A stretch of DNA of 64,000 bases from Dactylellina haptotyla (taxonomy: Eukaryota; Ascomycota; Orbiliomycetes; Orbiliales; Orbiliaceae): positions 2,294,001 through 2,358,000 of the forward strand of contig CM062379.1 in NCBI GenBank assembly GCA_031310005.1, in the 5' to 3' direction. Positions 43,054-54,491 of this stretch are shown here, one piece after another. Every line of letters begins with the position of its first letter. Within the stretch, counting starts at the first letter, position 1. Under the pieces are notes generated by a model that searched no databases, had not been told where the DNA came from, and saw only the letters and a list, made by a program, of their open reading frames with translations. Position numbers and translations under genes: made by a program.

Positions 43054-43974
43054 CTATTCACGGGTGGATCGCAAGAGTTGGAACGTACGAGCTCGTTTGC
43101 CAGTCGAGTCAATATTGCGGAACACGAGAAGGTCCTCTGGTTTCTGACCTTGAATATAATACCATCTGTGACTTGTACTAGGATGAAGTAGCTGGTTCTC
43201 ACTAACTCTATCAATGCGAAGGAGGTCGGCGGCTCTGGTGTCGTTTTCTGGGTCTATAGAGGTGTAATCGCACAGTGCAAGGGGCCAGTCGTCGTTTGGG
43301 CCAACAAGCGGCCTCCAGACACTACGCACCTCTTAGAGCAAGAAAGTGAAATTAAGGTGAAGCAAGGCTTACTTGATCATATCAAATTCTCTGTCTTCGA
43401 AATATTTCTCTTGTCCCGGAAAGGATGCTTTGAGCTGCATCATTGCGCCGTCAATGGAGTAGTCACTATGTGCCAGAGAGGCTGGTTGTTCATGTGTCAC
43501 GATAACTATTTGGTCTGAGGGAAACCGTTCATCGCGCTTTCTGACCTAGGAACAAACAAAGTAGCGTAAAATGACTTGAATTAGCACCCCAATGGAGGTA
43601 TGAAAAATATTACATGTGGCAATGGGCCAACTACATACCACAAACTCTATACCTTCTAATCTCGTGTATTCTGGAAACTTCTCCAGAAGGATTTTCTCAA
43701 TTTCGCCAAAATAAGCCGATTCCACTGTTCGCGGGCTGTTCAGGGCATCCTCAACGCACAGGCTCGTTTTTGCCCTAATTGTGCAGAAACCGTGAATATC
43801 AAGATCGAACTGGTCCAGAGGCTGGATGGCATTTATTGAAACTGGAACATCAGTCAGGATGTAGTTTGTCAATTTTATTCCTTCTTTGTGTTCAGGCTCG
43901 AAATCAGTCGAATATGGCTTTTCTTTCTCGTAGAGACTGCTACGAGCCAAATATGTTAGTGTTGCGGTGACCAT
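43054..43974 (-). CDS. GA4-desaturase / CmcJ-like family protein, 258 aa
   Basis: Member of the fungal family related to GA4 desaturase and cephamycin CmcJ, often found in secondary-metabolite clusters as putative hydroxylase or desaturase; the substrate here is unknown. Exons: 43974-43639, 43545-43373, 43321-43054, all in phase. The start MVTATLTYLARSSLYEKEKP and the motif KPYSTDFEP match the family N-terminus. The acceptor at 43322 was chosen because it restores the family motif DMINVWRPL. Further motifs are DDWPLALCDYTSID, HRWYYIQGQ and LLVFRNIDSTGKRA near the C-terminus. No signal peptide. The frame stays open upstream of 43974, but that part does not look like the family. Confidence 0.85.
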
Positions 43975-44618
43975 AGTCTCTAGAATGCTTTGAATGTTGC
44001 CGGGCACCGGGTTTGCTGCCTGCCGTGCATTGAGATTGTTGCTTCTAGAGGAAGAGTGGTCTAAAATAAATTGATAAGCAAAACTTCCGTGCAAATTGTA
44101 GATAAAAGACCAGAAAGGGCACAAGAGCCTCACTCGGCAAGAGAATGCTAGATATATATATGCTGGCTGCATATCTCACATCCCCACCTGGACACGGCTG
44201 ATTGTTTGTTATCAAAAAGATTTATGATTTCTTTTTTAGTGATTCATTGACGGATAGTGTCAAGTTTGCCAACATATGTATCGGTACTTCCAGGTAACTA
44301 GTCATATATTATAGCAACCAAGTACGTGTCCCACAAATCTGAAAGCAAAAGCAGACGGATTCTTTTTGCACACCCACACGCAGCAAAATCGAACCCCTCG
44401 AAAATGCCAGAATCCAATTTTTATTAGACCCAAATTTGTCTGTGGATTGCAAAAAAGAGATTGAATACTTATAAAGTCTTTCAAAAGGAGGAACCTCAAA
44501 GTCTACGCTTGTCCATTCTCCAGTTGGCAACGCATTTCCCACTCAGTATAATTCTTTCGCAGATTTTCGGAATCACCGGTTTTTCGCACGCACGTAGGGC
44601 AAAAAATTCCCGTGTGTT
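43975..44618. other. Intergenic between divergent genes
   Basis: About 640 bp shared by the divergent GA4-desaturase-like gene and NLR gene; presumably contains both promoters. An open frame runs plus-strand from 44461 into the NLR, but it starts with TTG and is better explained by intron 1 read-through. Confidence 0.4.
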
Positions 44619-47600
44619 ATGCCCGCAATGGATGCATTTGAACTGTAAGCGTAAAATCATATTCCTGATCAATTTGGAGATGTTGATCTGGTATAGCGAA
44701 CGGGTATACAAAAGTCAGTGGAGGCAATCGGTGGCTTCCTCTCGGGCATCTTTAGAACCATATGACTTGCGACAAGTTATTCTTTTCGACTCTTGGGAGG
44801 ACGTGCAAAAGCAGATCCTCAAAAAACAAGACAGTCCTTTTCATCGAAAACTGGCTAGGCTGACACCAAGCCTGCACGAGCTTAAAATCTTCATCGAATT
44901 TTTTTCGACCCGGGTCGTGGATAAGCTTGACACTTCTATATACTGGGGGCTGTTAGTGCTTATACTAAAGGTCAGTGGCTACACTAAATAGAAAAGGTGA
45001 CCTATATTATCTAATAGAATCGTACAAAGCTCGTCCAAGAAGAAGAGGAGCCAGTTGCTCGCGTTATTCAAATCCTGCGCGAAATTTGTCACAAAATCGA
45101 AAACGTCAATGGATATTGTAGCGACACAAATATTTTGACAACCCAGATGAAGGAGGCCTGCTTTGAGATAAATCTCATCTTGATAAAGTTTTTTTCTCAA
45201 ATAATTGTGTTCTTGCGAAGCGATAGCACAAATTCGACTGTGGGTGAGTAACATGGTTCCTTAACCGTCCTGGGCAAATTTTAATTATTCTCAACTTCAG
45301 GAGATCCTGCTGCGAGCGAGTGGAAATCCTTGACAAGTCAGTATACCACTGCAATTCAAGAGATTGATGAGTGGTCCTCACGGGCAGAAAAATGCTGCAA
45401 ATTTGGGGATCGGAGCGACCAAATCGACAATCTTGTTCGGATGCAAACTGGGCTTTCTCTTTCGAAACATAGCTCGAAGCAACCGATAGAAGAAGTCAAG
45501 TTACCTTGTATAATCTTACCACCAATTAGGACCACGCGCTTCTTCGATCGCATTGATGTGATCGAGAAGATTGAAAAGCACTTTAAGAAATTCGAATCGT
45601 CAAACTCGTTCAGGTCGATTGCACTCTACGGTCTTGGTGGTGTGGGGAAAAGCTCCGTAGCCTTAAAGTATGCTGAAGCGAAGATTAGAAGGGGCGAGCT
45701 AGATGCAATGTTTTGGGTCCATAGTGAGAAGTTAGTTAGCACCCGCCAAAGCTTCACAGATATCGCTATGAGGCTAGGGCTATCAGATGCGCGATCAAAG
45801 GATCATACGGAAAATCACAGCCTGGTTTTGAACTGGCTCCAACATACTCGTAAGGATACAGAGTAACTAATTCATCTTTAAATTATTAACCATACTAATA
45901 TTCATACAGAATGCCGTTGGCTTATTGTGTATGATAACGCTGAAGATATAGATCTACTACGTGATCATTGGCCTACCGCGGGCCAAGGCGAGGCCTTGAT
46001 CACCACACGTAACCATACATTCGCTTTTGAGCCTGCAGACGGCGGGTTAGAAATCACAAGCTGGGATAATGAAACCGGATCCAGGTTTCTTTTGCACTTG
46101 CTTGCGACGGATATCAGTACAGAGTTGACAAATGAGGAGACCACCTCTGCACACGAACTTTCAACAAAGTTAAGCGGGCATGCTTTAGCAATATCTCATA
46201 TGGCTGGGCTGATACACAGACGAGCACTGTCAATTGCAGAATTCATGAAAATATACAATCAACATCCTAGCGAAATGCATGGAGTGTCTGGAAATAACTC
46301 CATCAATGCGCTGTGGGATTTTGCATTCAAATCCTTGGATCCACATAGTCGTGCAATTCTTGGAGTAATGGCTTTTATTGCACCGGATAGCATTCCTCAA
46401 CCTCTTTTTGAGCTGGAGAATGCTATTGATCTTCCGGAAGCTCTTCAATTCTGCGCTGACCATCTCCGGTATGTGTTCAACTTTCATACTAATATATGTT
46501 AAAAATAAATCAGCTGACTAGCAGATATAGGTTCTCAGAAGCAACCGAGAATCTTCTCACCCTTGCACTTATCAAAAGAGACAAAACTACTCGCACATTT
46601 TCACTGCACAGGCTTGTTCAAACATCTTTTAAGTATTTCCTCACCCCCGAAGAGAGGCTGCAGAGTTTCCATAACGCGGCTCTGCTCCTGTATCATGCGT
46701 TCCCACGTCGGGATTCGAATTTGGCCCAACTTTACTTAATGTGGGAACAATGCGCTTTACATTTACAACATGTGCTTAGTCTTAAAGATGGCTTCCGCGA
46801 AGAGCATCAGAAAAACCCACAATTTGTAGCTCCAAGCTACTACTGTGAGCTCAACAATGCATGCCAACGGCAAGTTGATAGACTTATCTGTAAACGAAAT
46901 CGAAGAATGCTAACAGTTTATAGATATCTCTTGGAGATCAACTCATATACTGACTTAGAGGATTTGATCCAAGTCAACCAGATAGCAATTTCTACGCTGC
47001 CCACAGAAGTTCCATCCATAGGTCTTCAGGGTTCTCTGACTTCACATACTGGTCAGCTGTTAATCCGCCTTGGGAGGCATGTTGAAGCGGTCTACTTTTT
47101 ACGAAAGTCTTATGAAATACGTAGCCACGATGATCCATTCAACCCCCGTGAGTCCGCCTGGGCAGCGGAGAATTTGGCCGATGGACTTGCTACTATTAAT
47201 GACTTCGAGGAATCAATCAAGTGGCACCAAGCCGCGCATGATCACTGGATGGAATATTCGAACCAGCCGAATTCGGACAAATCGGAGTGGCCTGCGGAGA
47301 TGAAAAAGAGCTCGGCGCAGGCACTCATCTGGGCCGGCCAGTCCGATAGGGCTCGGAAATTGTGCGACCAAGCGTTACTCCAGATAGACTCTGCCGAGCC
47401 ATACAACTGGGCGATGGCTGCATAGTGAGATGATACTTGCACTCTCCAGTGAGATTTCCTGATCAGCTGAGGTAACTTAACGATACAGTACACATTTTGC
47501 TCTAGGTACAATTGACCATAAAGGCCGCAATCTAGAGGCTGCAGAAGCCCATTTTATGGAAGCGCAAAATCTGTGGGCAAAAGGCGACCAAATGAGGACA

Positions 47601-47965
47601 GATCCTTTCAATGCTGCATGCATATTTAGAATGGGTTGCACTTCCATTGACCAAGGAAAAGTCGAGGCAGCTGTGTAAGTATTCCCCGAAAACCGTTCTC
47701 AGTTTGTCACATTCTAAATTTGAGTAGCAAACATCTTCGGGATGCGCTGGTTATCACAGATATGCGCAAAAGTAAAATGTTGGCAGAACACATTAGGTGT
47801 CTATTCAAACTCTCCGAAGCACTAGAGCAGGAACCACGAGAACAGCGTTCGGCTGTAAAGATGCGAGCAGATGCAGAAAGGTTATTACAACGACTGGTAC
47901 CAGATATGAAAGATCCGGGTAGTGAAAAAACTTATGATAGCCTAGTTAATATACTATGGCGCTGA
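44619..47965 (+). CDS. NB-ARC NLR-like (STAND) protein, 883 aa, 8 exons
   Basis: Fungal STAND ATPase of the type used in non-self recognition and regulated cell death; cytosolic. Exons: 44619-44644, 44697-44970, 45018-45243, 45301-45849, 45910-46468, 46531-47424, 47489-47674, 47728-47965, all in phase. Residues 1-240 are helical, starting MPAMDAFELERVYKSQWRQ, and resemble the DUF7708-type N-terminal region of fungal NLRs. The NB-ARC has the P-loop GLGGVGKSS (about 286-294), Walker B RWLIVYDNAED (about 361), sensor ALITTRN, and GLPL-like LSGHALAISHMAGL. A winged-helix part and SLHRLVQTSF follow. From about 540 to the end are TPR-like helices (LIRLGRHVEAVYFLRKSYEI, AEAHFMEAQNLWAKG). The C-terminal repeats are few and not near-identical, so no recent repeat expansion is seen. 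Confidence 0.92.
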
Positions 47966-49436
47966 ACATAATCGTTTTAGGTGGATTAGCAGGATTGTGT
48001 GATCTCGATTTGTAGTAAGAAAACCGTATGTCAGAATTTGAAATTTGTTCATGTAACTTTATTGGTTCCAATTTATTAACTGTACTAAAAACATGGCCCA
48101 CACTATCGATCCAAAAGGCAAACGCTCAGTTTCCATCTTGCGTATATAAGCTCCATATTTTTCCATTATATATCTCCACGTAGCTCTATGGCTCCTTTTC
48201 ATTTGAATCCATTGTGAGGGTCTTCTTTGGCATCGAGAGATCAACCTCACGAGGCTTTTGAGGGAGGCTGCCTTGGCCAGGGCGCGCGAGTGAAATTGGT
48301 TGGCGGAGCGGATTAACTTCGATGGTCTTTGAAGCTACAAACCATTTCTTCCATGGCTGTGCAAGTGAGGTATGAGGAGATTCCATTTTTATCTTGGACT
48401 ATGCCTTGGAGTCAGCCATGATCATGAGTAACGGTGCAAAAGTCGGCAAGAACTTTACCTTGTATCTGTATGAGGCAATGTAATGTCACTATTAAGTCAG
48501 ACCAAATAGAAGACAGTGCTGTTTCTACACGAGTTTATTGTGAGAGGTCACATCAAAACGGGCAACTATGCACTGAACTACCTTATAAACCTCGTGTCCC
48601 CCAGCAAGGAAAGCTAGAGCCTCAGAGCGGGGTAACCTCCCCAAATTACATGTCACAGCTATCAAACCGGAATATCCGGTTTCTTCCTAATAGAATATCC
48701 AGATGTGCTTTCTTCGAAGCTAACAAGGCATTGTTTAGAAGAAGTACCAGTACTTCCAACCTAAGGGGGGGGCTCCTACCACACAAGCGCTGGTAAGCTC
48801 AACATGTTAACAAGGGTACGCCTGGAAGCCAGCCTTGGGTTTGTACGACGCCAACACAGTCCTGCATCCGGCACGAATATTGCCTTTGATAAGCAGGAAA
48901 AAATATGTGAAGAACCTGGTCCGTCCTATCCCGTTGTGGATAGCAATTTGGGAAATGCATGTTTCATTGGGCAGGAATTGTTGCGTGAAAGAAAAAGTTG
49001 CGCCTCAATGTTCTTTCACCCCACAACCAAAACGAGGCAGTTAATATTCAGGTCGAGGGGGATCGCGATCGCCTAACATTGCAGGATAGTCACAGTGTCT
49101 TCATATGATCACTACGATTGCATCTATTGATAAGCCTCCAGGGTGTGTGCTCGTGATCATCTCAGGGCTATGGGATCAAAAATACGTCGTTCGTATGAAT
49201 AGGTAGCTCATGGTACCCGCGATGCAAAAGAATAGCCTTGCAATTGTTGTATTCTTAAATTAGTATTTAACATCTAAGAGGAAGAAATTCAAGTAAAGCA
49301 CATTAGTTCTCCTCGCTACAGAAATTGGCCAGCGATCCGGGTACCTGAAGCTCCAACGCCAATCTCGACTAAAAATATTACGTACACACTCGATAGAAAA
49401 GACCTTTAATCAATCATAGATAATGAAGAAGAGACC
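47966..49436. other. 1.5 kb between NLR and membrane-anchored protein
   Basis: Contains a minus-strand ATG frame of 66 codons at 48386-48186 and plus frames at 48434-49076 without motifs. GATCGCGATC at 49061-49070 repeats the core of the palindrome at 28484. A five-codon upstream ORF overlaps the next gene's start. Confidence 0.4.
48186..48386 (-). CDS. Possible small protein, 66 aa
   Basis: ATG at 48386, stop at 48186. The peptide is basic and Pro-rich (MESPHTSLAQPWKKWFVASK, SMPKKTLTMDSNEKEP) without signal peptide or known domain. It is convergent with the NLR gene, 220 bp from its stop. It may be a chance frame. Confidence 0.25.
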   Translation of the reverse strand: MESPHTSLAQPWKKWFVASKTIEVNPLRQPISLARPGQGSLPQKPREVDLSMPKKTLTMDSNEKEP

Positions 49437-49440
49437 ATGA
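49423..49440 (+). promoter_or_regulatory. Five-codon uORF overlapping the start of the 489-aa gene
   Basis: ATG AAG AAG AGA CCA TGA ends with TGA in the ATGA overlap of the main start at 49437. This arrangement could limit translation by termination-reinitiation. Transcription of the uORF depends on the unknown transcript start. Confidence 0.35.
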
Positions 49441-50906
49441 AAATCAATTTTTGGAAAACATTCAATATCTGGCGGACAGGGGGTAGTTCACCCAATCTTA
49501 CAGAAGATGTCGAAATGCAACATAATTCCAGTAGCGACAGCGTATCCACACCAGAGCCTCACCACCAAACAGCATTGCATTGCTTGTTCGGTCTCTCGGA
49601 AGAAGAAATACAGCAATGGCCAGGTGCAACAGCCTATTGTAATTATCTGGAAACATGCTTTCAGCCGCTATCAAATGATGAATATGATGGTGTTTGGAAC
49701 TTCTTGGGCCTAACCAAACCGCGGGTTTCCTCGGAATGTTGGCCTTGGTTCATTGCTGTATATTCCGCAATTAGATCGCTGGACGAGGACGATAACAGTA
49801 TCGAGGATATTTGGGATGTCTTAAGATCGAGTTCAAGTTCGAAAGGCATTAGGCAGAACTACAGTCTTGACCATAGAGCTTGCTTTGTAGCCATTTTCTC
49901 TGTACTCTGCTGGAGTACAATGAATCTGAAGCCTAGAATCGACTGGGCTCAACTTGATCCTTTACCAAGCTTTATGGTCTACCAACAACATCCTAGTCAG
50001 CCAGGCCTCAAAATGGACTTTGCACACCGCCCGTTGCCCGCACTTTTTCGGCAATTTCAAAGAATTAGGCTTCTAAACCGATGGATTCCAATAAATCGTA
50101 CCGAACAGAGGGATGCTTCGCTGCACATTTCAAGCATAGAGTATACATCGTTGAGGACGATCAGTAAAATTCAATTGAAATGGGTAGATGACCTTAGCAG
50201 CCACCTAGACTTTGATTCCACCAATCGACGGCTATCTATTTTTAGGTTTCCAAGTTTTTGTGCTCTTCAGGCTACAAGAAAAGACTCTCTACCAGCTAGG
50301 GTTTTTAGGTTAGTAATTATTCGTTTAGTCGTTCACAAGCAGGATCAACACGATTTCCTTTATCGCGCTAATATTACTGCCTATCCCAGTTTCACGAATG
50401 CTTTGTATGGCGTCGAAGAGGGTACAACATGCGATGAGAATGCGGTACAACTACATCAAGAGGTTTTGATGTCTTATAGAGTTCTCTTTGGACAATCTCG
50501 AAATTCTCGAAACCTAGCCCGACTGGCACTAAATTCGTTGAAGCAGCAAAATCCATCAGAATACGATCAACTCTTGAACCTCTTATGCAGCCAACCACGT
50601 GCAAAAGTAGCGCGAGCACTTCCTGTTACCCTTTGGCCAGTCACGTGCCGTGACTTTGAAGAGAATCTCTTGGAGATAGGCGCGTATAGTTCACAAGACG
50701 ATTTCCCTATGCTCGGAGGCCGCCTCTTGAAGCTTCAAGAATTCAATCTTCGGCAACAGCCGAACAGACTTCGTGATCTTTGGAGACACCGAATGAACCC
50801 TTTACAATGGTACACCTTTTGGGCTGTGTTGGTTTTTGGGGGTCTCTCTTTGTTGTTAGCTTTTCTACAGCTTCTAGTAGCCATAATCCAACTAGCTAAG
50901 GGGTGA
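49437..50906 (+). CDS. Unknown protein with C-terminal membrane anchor, 489 aa
   Basis: Single exon, ATG at 49437 (MKINFWKTFNIWRTGGSSPN). No signal peptide. Residues 1-60 are polar and Ser-rich. The central 350 residues are globular with many Trp, Leu and Asp. The last 40 residues form one hydrophobic helix after a basic stretch (WRHRMNPLQWYTFWAVLVFG, then LSLLLAFLQLLVAIIQLAKG), predicting a tail-anchored or C-terminally anchored protein with its bulk in the cytosol. I do not recognise the family, though the layout recurs in filamentous fungi. It follows the NLR gene on the same strand, 1.5 kb away. Confidence 0.7.
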   Translation: MKINFWKTFNIWRTGGSSPNLTEDVEMQHNSSSDSVSTPEPHHQTALHCLFGLSEEEIQQWPGATAYCNYLETCFQPLSNDEYDGVWNFLGLTKPRVSSECWPWFIAVYSAIRSLDEDDNSIEDIWDVLRSSSSSKGIRQNYSLDHRACFVAIFSVLCWSTMNLKPRIDWAQLDPLPSFMVYQQHPSQPGLKMDFAHRPLPALFRQFQRIRLLNRWIPINRTEQRDASLHISSIEYTSLRTISKIQLKWVDDLSSHLDFDSTNRRLSIFRFPSFCALQATRKDSLPARVFRLVIIRLVVHKQDQHDFLYRANITAYPSFTNALYGVEEGTTCDENAVQLHQEVLMSYRVLFGQSRNSRNLARLALNSLKQQNPSEYDQLLNLLCSQPRAKVARALPVTLWPVTCRDFEENLLEIGAYSSQDDFPMLGGRLLKLQEFNLRQQPNRLRDLWRHRMNPLQWYTFWAVLVFGGLSLLLAFLQLLVAIIQLAKG

Positions 50907-51096
50907 AGCCAACTAGCTTTTCATGCCTCTAGATTTTACACTAAAGAAAAATTTTAGGGTTGCGAGGTTTCATACATTTCAATATATATTTGTAATAAAG
51001 TTAATGTATTAGGAAAACACATGTAGATAGTACTGGGGATTGGCGTTCTGATTCTGGAGATAAGTAATTTTATACCTATCGGCCAATAAATAATTC

Positions 51097-52907
51097 TTAG
51101 GCTAATGCAGCTTTCTGTAAGACATCCTTCAGCTCCGTCTTTGGAACTTTATATGGGGCTGGTCCATCAGCACGAGTTTTTGACAGTTGCTCATAAGCGT
51201 ACGCTACTTGAAGCAATTTTCCATCTGAAAATGCCTTCGTGATGAACATGATGCAGTAGCTGAGCTTTGAGTTAGCTTAATAAATTTATAAGTATGAGGT
51301 TTGGGGCACCTACGGAATACCAGGCGCAACAGTTACCAGGCCCCCGGCGTCATGCTGAATCTGCGTTTCATCTGGATAAAATCCTAAAGGAACAGTTATG
51401 ACTGGAAACCCCATTTTCGCAGCAAGGTCATTTGCGATTCCCAAGTTTGACGGAACGACGAGAACATCTAGGTTCTCTTTCTCCATCACTCCGATAATAC
51501 CACCCTTACCACCAAAGTATAACTCTTGTTCGACCATTTCCTTGTATTTATCACTGTCCACATTGATCCCTTCCGCTCGCGTCCACAGAAATTTACCAAT
51601 GTCTCGATGTGGATATTCTTCTGCTGGAAAGGTCTTCGTGAACTCGATTAAATCATCTACTGAATAAACTTGATTGGGATTTACGTCTAGGCTGTTGATA
51701 TAGGCAATGATATCTCGGTTAAACTCCGAAGATCTCACGATTCCTTTGACTTGCTGGTTAAGTTTCTTAAACTCATCAGCTGCTGCAAAATCTGCGCTGT
51801 CGACAAGCTCCGCTCCGGTTAAGCTCAGAGTCTTCAAGGCTGACTCGAAGGATATCATAATTGGCGAGTCTGGGTCAGAAGGGAAAGTATTCCGAGGTAC
51901 ACCAATTCTGAACCCGCTTAGGTCGGCTTTCTGGCAGAAGGTAGTAAAATCGGGAAGGGGATCGAAAGGGATGTTCCAGGTACGTTCATCCGCTTCAGAA
52001 CGACCAGCCATGTAGTTTAGCATGTGTGCAGCGTCTTTGACTGTCCTTGTGATAGGGCCAATCACATCTTGCCTTTTCGAGATCGGAATCGCACCATCCG
52101 TCCCAATGAGTCCGCGGGATGGCTTGAATCCAACTACATTACTAAGTTCTGCTGGCTCCGTAATACTACCCCATGTCTTTCTCATAGGTTAGCAAGCAAA
52201 ATTCTATGAGGAAATGAGAATAGGCCTCACCTCAGTGCCTAGCGCGGTGATACATAGACCAAGAGCTGCTCCTACTGCTGATCCAGAGCTACTGCCTTCA
52301 GGCTGAGAATTTGGGTAGTAGACGCCTAAAGTTTGACCACCGCGGGGGCTCCAGCCAGAGCTAATGTTCAGTCCTCTGAAATTCGCCCATTCTGATAGAT
52401 TCGTCTTTCCAAGAATTATAACGCCGGCTTTCCGCAGTTTAGAGATAACCGAGGACTCAGCGAGAGGTTTTGCACCGAACAACGCAAACGAGCCTGCGGA
52501 TACATCTAGCCTGTCTTTAGTCGCGATGTTGTCTTTGACTAGAATCGGAATACCATGCAAAGGCCTATCTCCCGTAAGTCTCGAATTGTGGATGAAACTA
52601 TGCAAGGGCGGCGGTCGGCTTACCCCCGGCTTCCTAAAGTTGCGCGTTCGTTATCGAGAAGTTGGGCGTCACTCAACGCATCTTTATTCACCTGAAGAAC
52701 AGCCTTGAACTCCGAAGCCTCCTCTATTCTTGCAAGGTACGCCTTGACTAAATCAGCAGAGGTAAACCGACCAGCATTAAGACCTTCGGAAGCTTGGTCG
52801 ATGGTAATATTCAGAAGAGATGGGAAATAGTCGGTTGCTAGGCAAATGTTAGGGGAAGCCTAGTGAAAAAATACTATGTTCAACTTGGAAAATTACATAC
52901 TATCCAT
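51097..52907 (-). CDS. Amidase-signature family hydrolase, 526 aa
   Basis: Hydrolyses amides; substrate unknown. Exons: 52907-52901 (7 nt), 52837-52624, 52564-52231, 52176-51314, 51259-51097, all in phase. The 7-nt first exon (ATGGATA) joins to give MDTTDYFPSLLNITIDQASE; donor GTATGT and branch CCTAAC support it. Amidase-signature triad: Lys in HGIPILVKDN (about K84), cis-Ser in EGSSSGSAVGAALG (about S165-167) and nucleophile Ser in GTETWGSITEPAEL (about S189). The usual Asp/Gly before GS is Trp here. No strong signal peptide, so intracellular. It is divergent from the isochorismatase-like gene across 438 bp. Confidence 0.93.
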
Positions 52908-53345
52908 GGCTGCTCGGGCACGTCTTGCGAATGTCGCAACTAAGTATGAGAATGAATTCGAAATGAAGTACATACACACAAGTCCGCCAAATAAAACCGG
53001 CAGAAAGTGTCTTTGGGTCCTAAAGAACTCCATATGTAACTTTTCATATCGTTATCAATACGGAGCTGGCTTACCAGGCTTAAATACTATTTGATTATTT
53101 GCCCCGCACCTTCCGAACGGCCTTCTAATTTGGAGACCTGTTGCAGTGTTCCATGTACCGGTACATGAGCTTTCTCTGCGGAGCCTCGCGTTCTTGGCTA
53201 ACCATCAGAGCCTCAACTCAACAGGGTCAGACGCCTTTCCTTGCCTTTTCCCAATAAATTGCTCAATTTCGTTAGTTGTTTCATTGCGAAAGACAACTAC
53301 TTGCACCTTTTACGTCTGAATGCTTATTGATACGCTAACTCCACG
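52908..53345. promoter_or_regulatory. Shared divergent promoter region
   Basis: 438 bp between the amidase ATG (-) and the isochorismatase-like ATG (+). Such head-to-head placement allows co-regulation. The palindrome-like GTACCGGTAC at 53155-53164 (inside ATGTACCGGTACATG, a perfect 14-15 bp inverted repeat) is a candidate dimeric transcription-factor site. Confidence 0.45.
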
Positions 53346-54314
53346 ATGGATGATACTCTTGATAAACCAAAATCTGAAAAAGTCGTCGTAGGTTCGCAGG
53401 ACAACTTTTGGGTTTGGTCTGATAACTCAATTTGGGATTTGACACACCCTCCAGACCCAGATTCAGAGCCAGTACAAAATCGGCTTCTCCTCGCGTGCGA
53501 AGTCAGCGATGTTGTGATTGATCCAGCGAAGACAGCACTAGTAATAGTCGATATGCAGAACTATACTATGCACGAACAGATAAGAGGGAACACGCCCTCC
53601 GCTTTTTACCAGGCGGAAGACAAATTGCTCGAGCATGGCATACCGGCAGCTAGGAGAGCTGAAATTCAGATAATATGGCTGAATTGGGGTCTCACCGACG
53701 AGGATTTGAAAGCAATGCCGCCGGGAGCCCTGCGTGTGTTCGGCTGGGAGACAAGCCACCATGCAGTTGACTATGGTATATCAGCTCGTTGGGCCGCTAA
53801 TAAGGCTGGCAAAGACGCCGACAAATGCAAAGAATGTCGCTTAGATGTGGGACTTGGGATGAAACTAGGAGAAATCGTTTTGGAGGATGGGACCAAAATT
53901 GATGCCGGCAGAACCCTCATGAGAGATACATGGAATCAAAGATTGCATGCTCCTCTACTTTCAGCCTTCAACAATGGTCAAGAGAGCCCTCGGCCTGACG
54001 TTTTGATTCACAAAAATAGAAATTCCGGGTTATGCGGCCAACAGCCTGACTTTGAGGAGTATCTTAACAACAACGGCATCCGAACGCTTCTTTTTACTGG
54101 AGCGAATACAGACCAATGCGTGATGGCAACCCTGCAGGATGCCTTTCTGAAGGGTTTCGATACAATACTGCTCAAAGATGGTTGTGCTACAGATAGTCCA
54201 GAATATTCCCAGCAGAGCGTTGAATTCAATTGCTCCCGCTGTTGGGGCTTTTTGTCAACTTGTGAAGCATTGGCTGCAGCAGTATCATCATTGGAGGGAA
54301 AGAAAACAATATAA
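53346..54314 (+). CDS. Isochorismatase-like cysteine hydrolase, 322 aa
   Basis: Single exon. The fold uses an Asp-Lys-Cys triad to cleave amide or vinyl-ether bonds. Visible: Asp in ALVIVDMQNYTM (D69), Lys in VLIHKNRNSGLCG (about K223), the cis-peptide region, and the nucleophile Cys in FTGANTDQCVMAT (C258). The C-terminal motif FNCSRCWGFLSTCEALAAAV is typical of fungal members. An N-terminal extension of about 60 residues (QDNFWVWSDNSIWDLTHP) and an inserted segment 110-215 make it longer than simple bacterial homologues (about 200 aa), as in other fungal members of the group. No signal peptide. Confidence 0.93.
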   Translation: MDDTLDKPKSEKVVVGSQDNFWVWSDNSIWDLTHPPDPDSEPVQNRLLLACEVSDVVIDPAKTALVIVDMQNYTMHEQIRGNTPSAFYQAEDKLLEHGIPAARRAEIQIIWLNWGLTDEDLKAMPPGALRVFGWETSHHAVDYGISARWAANKAGKDADKCKECRLDVGLGMKLGEIVLEDGTKIDAGRTLMRDTWNQRLHAPLLSAFNNGQESPRPDVLIHKNRNSGLCGQQPDFEEYLNNNGIRTLLFTGANTDQCVMATLQDAFLKGFDTILLKDGCATDSPEYSQQSVEFNCSRCWGFLSTCEALAAAVSSLEGKKTI

Positions 54315-54491
54315 TTTGTTAGATAGATGCCCGATTGAAGGGAGGGTTACCTGGAATTCGGAACCTCACTAACAACACTAAGTTAATAAAATATACTTAA
54401 TACTTATAGCACTCAATAATGTATCAAGTCTTTCATAATTATCTGGTGGTAATAGTCCAAAGAAAAATGGATGCGTCTAAAACCAAAAAGA

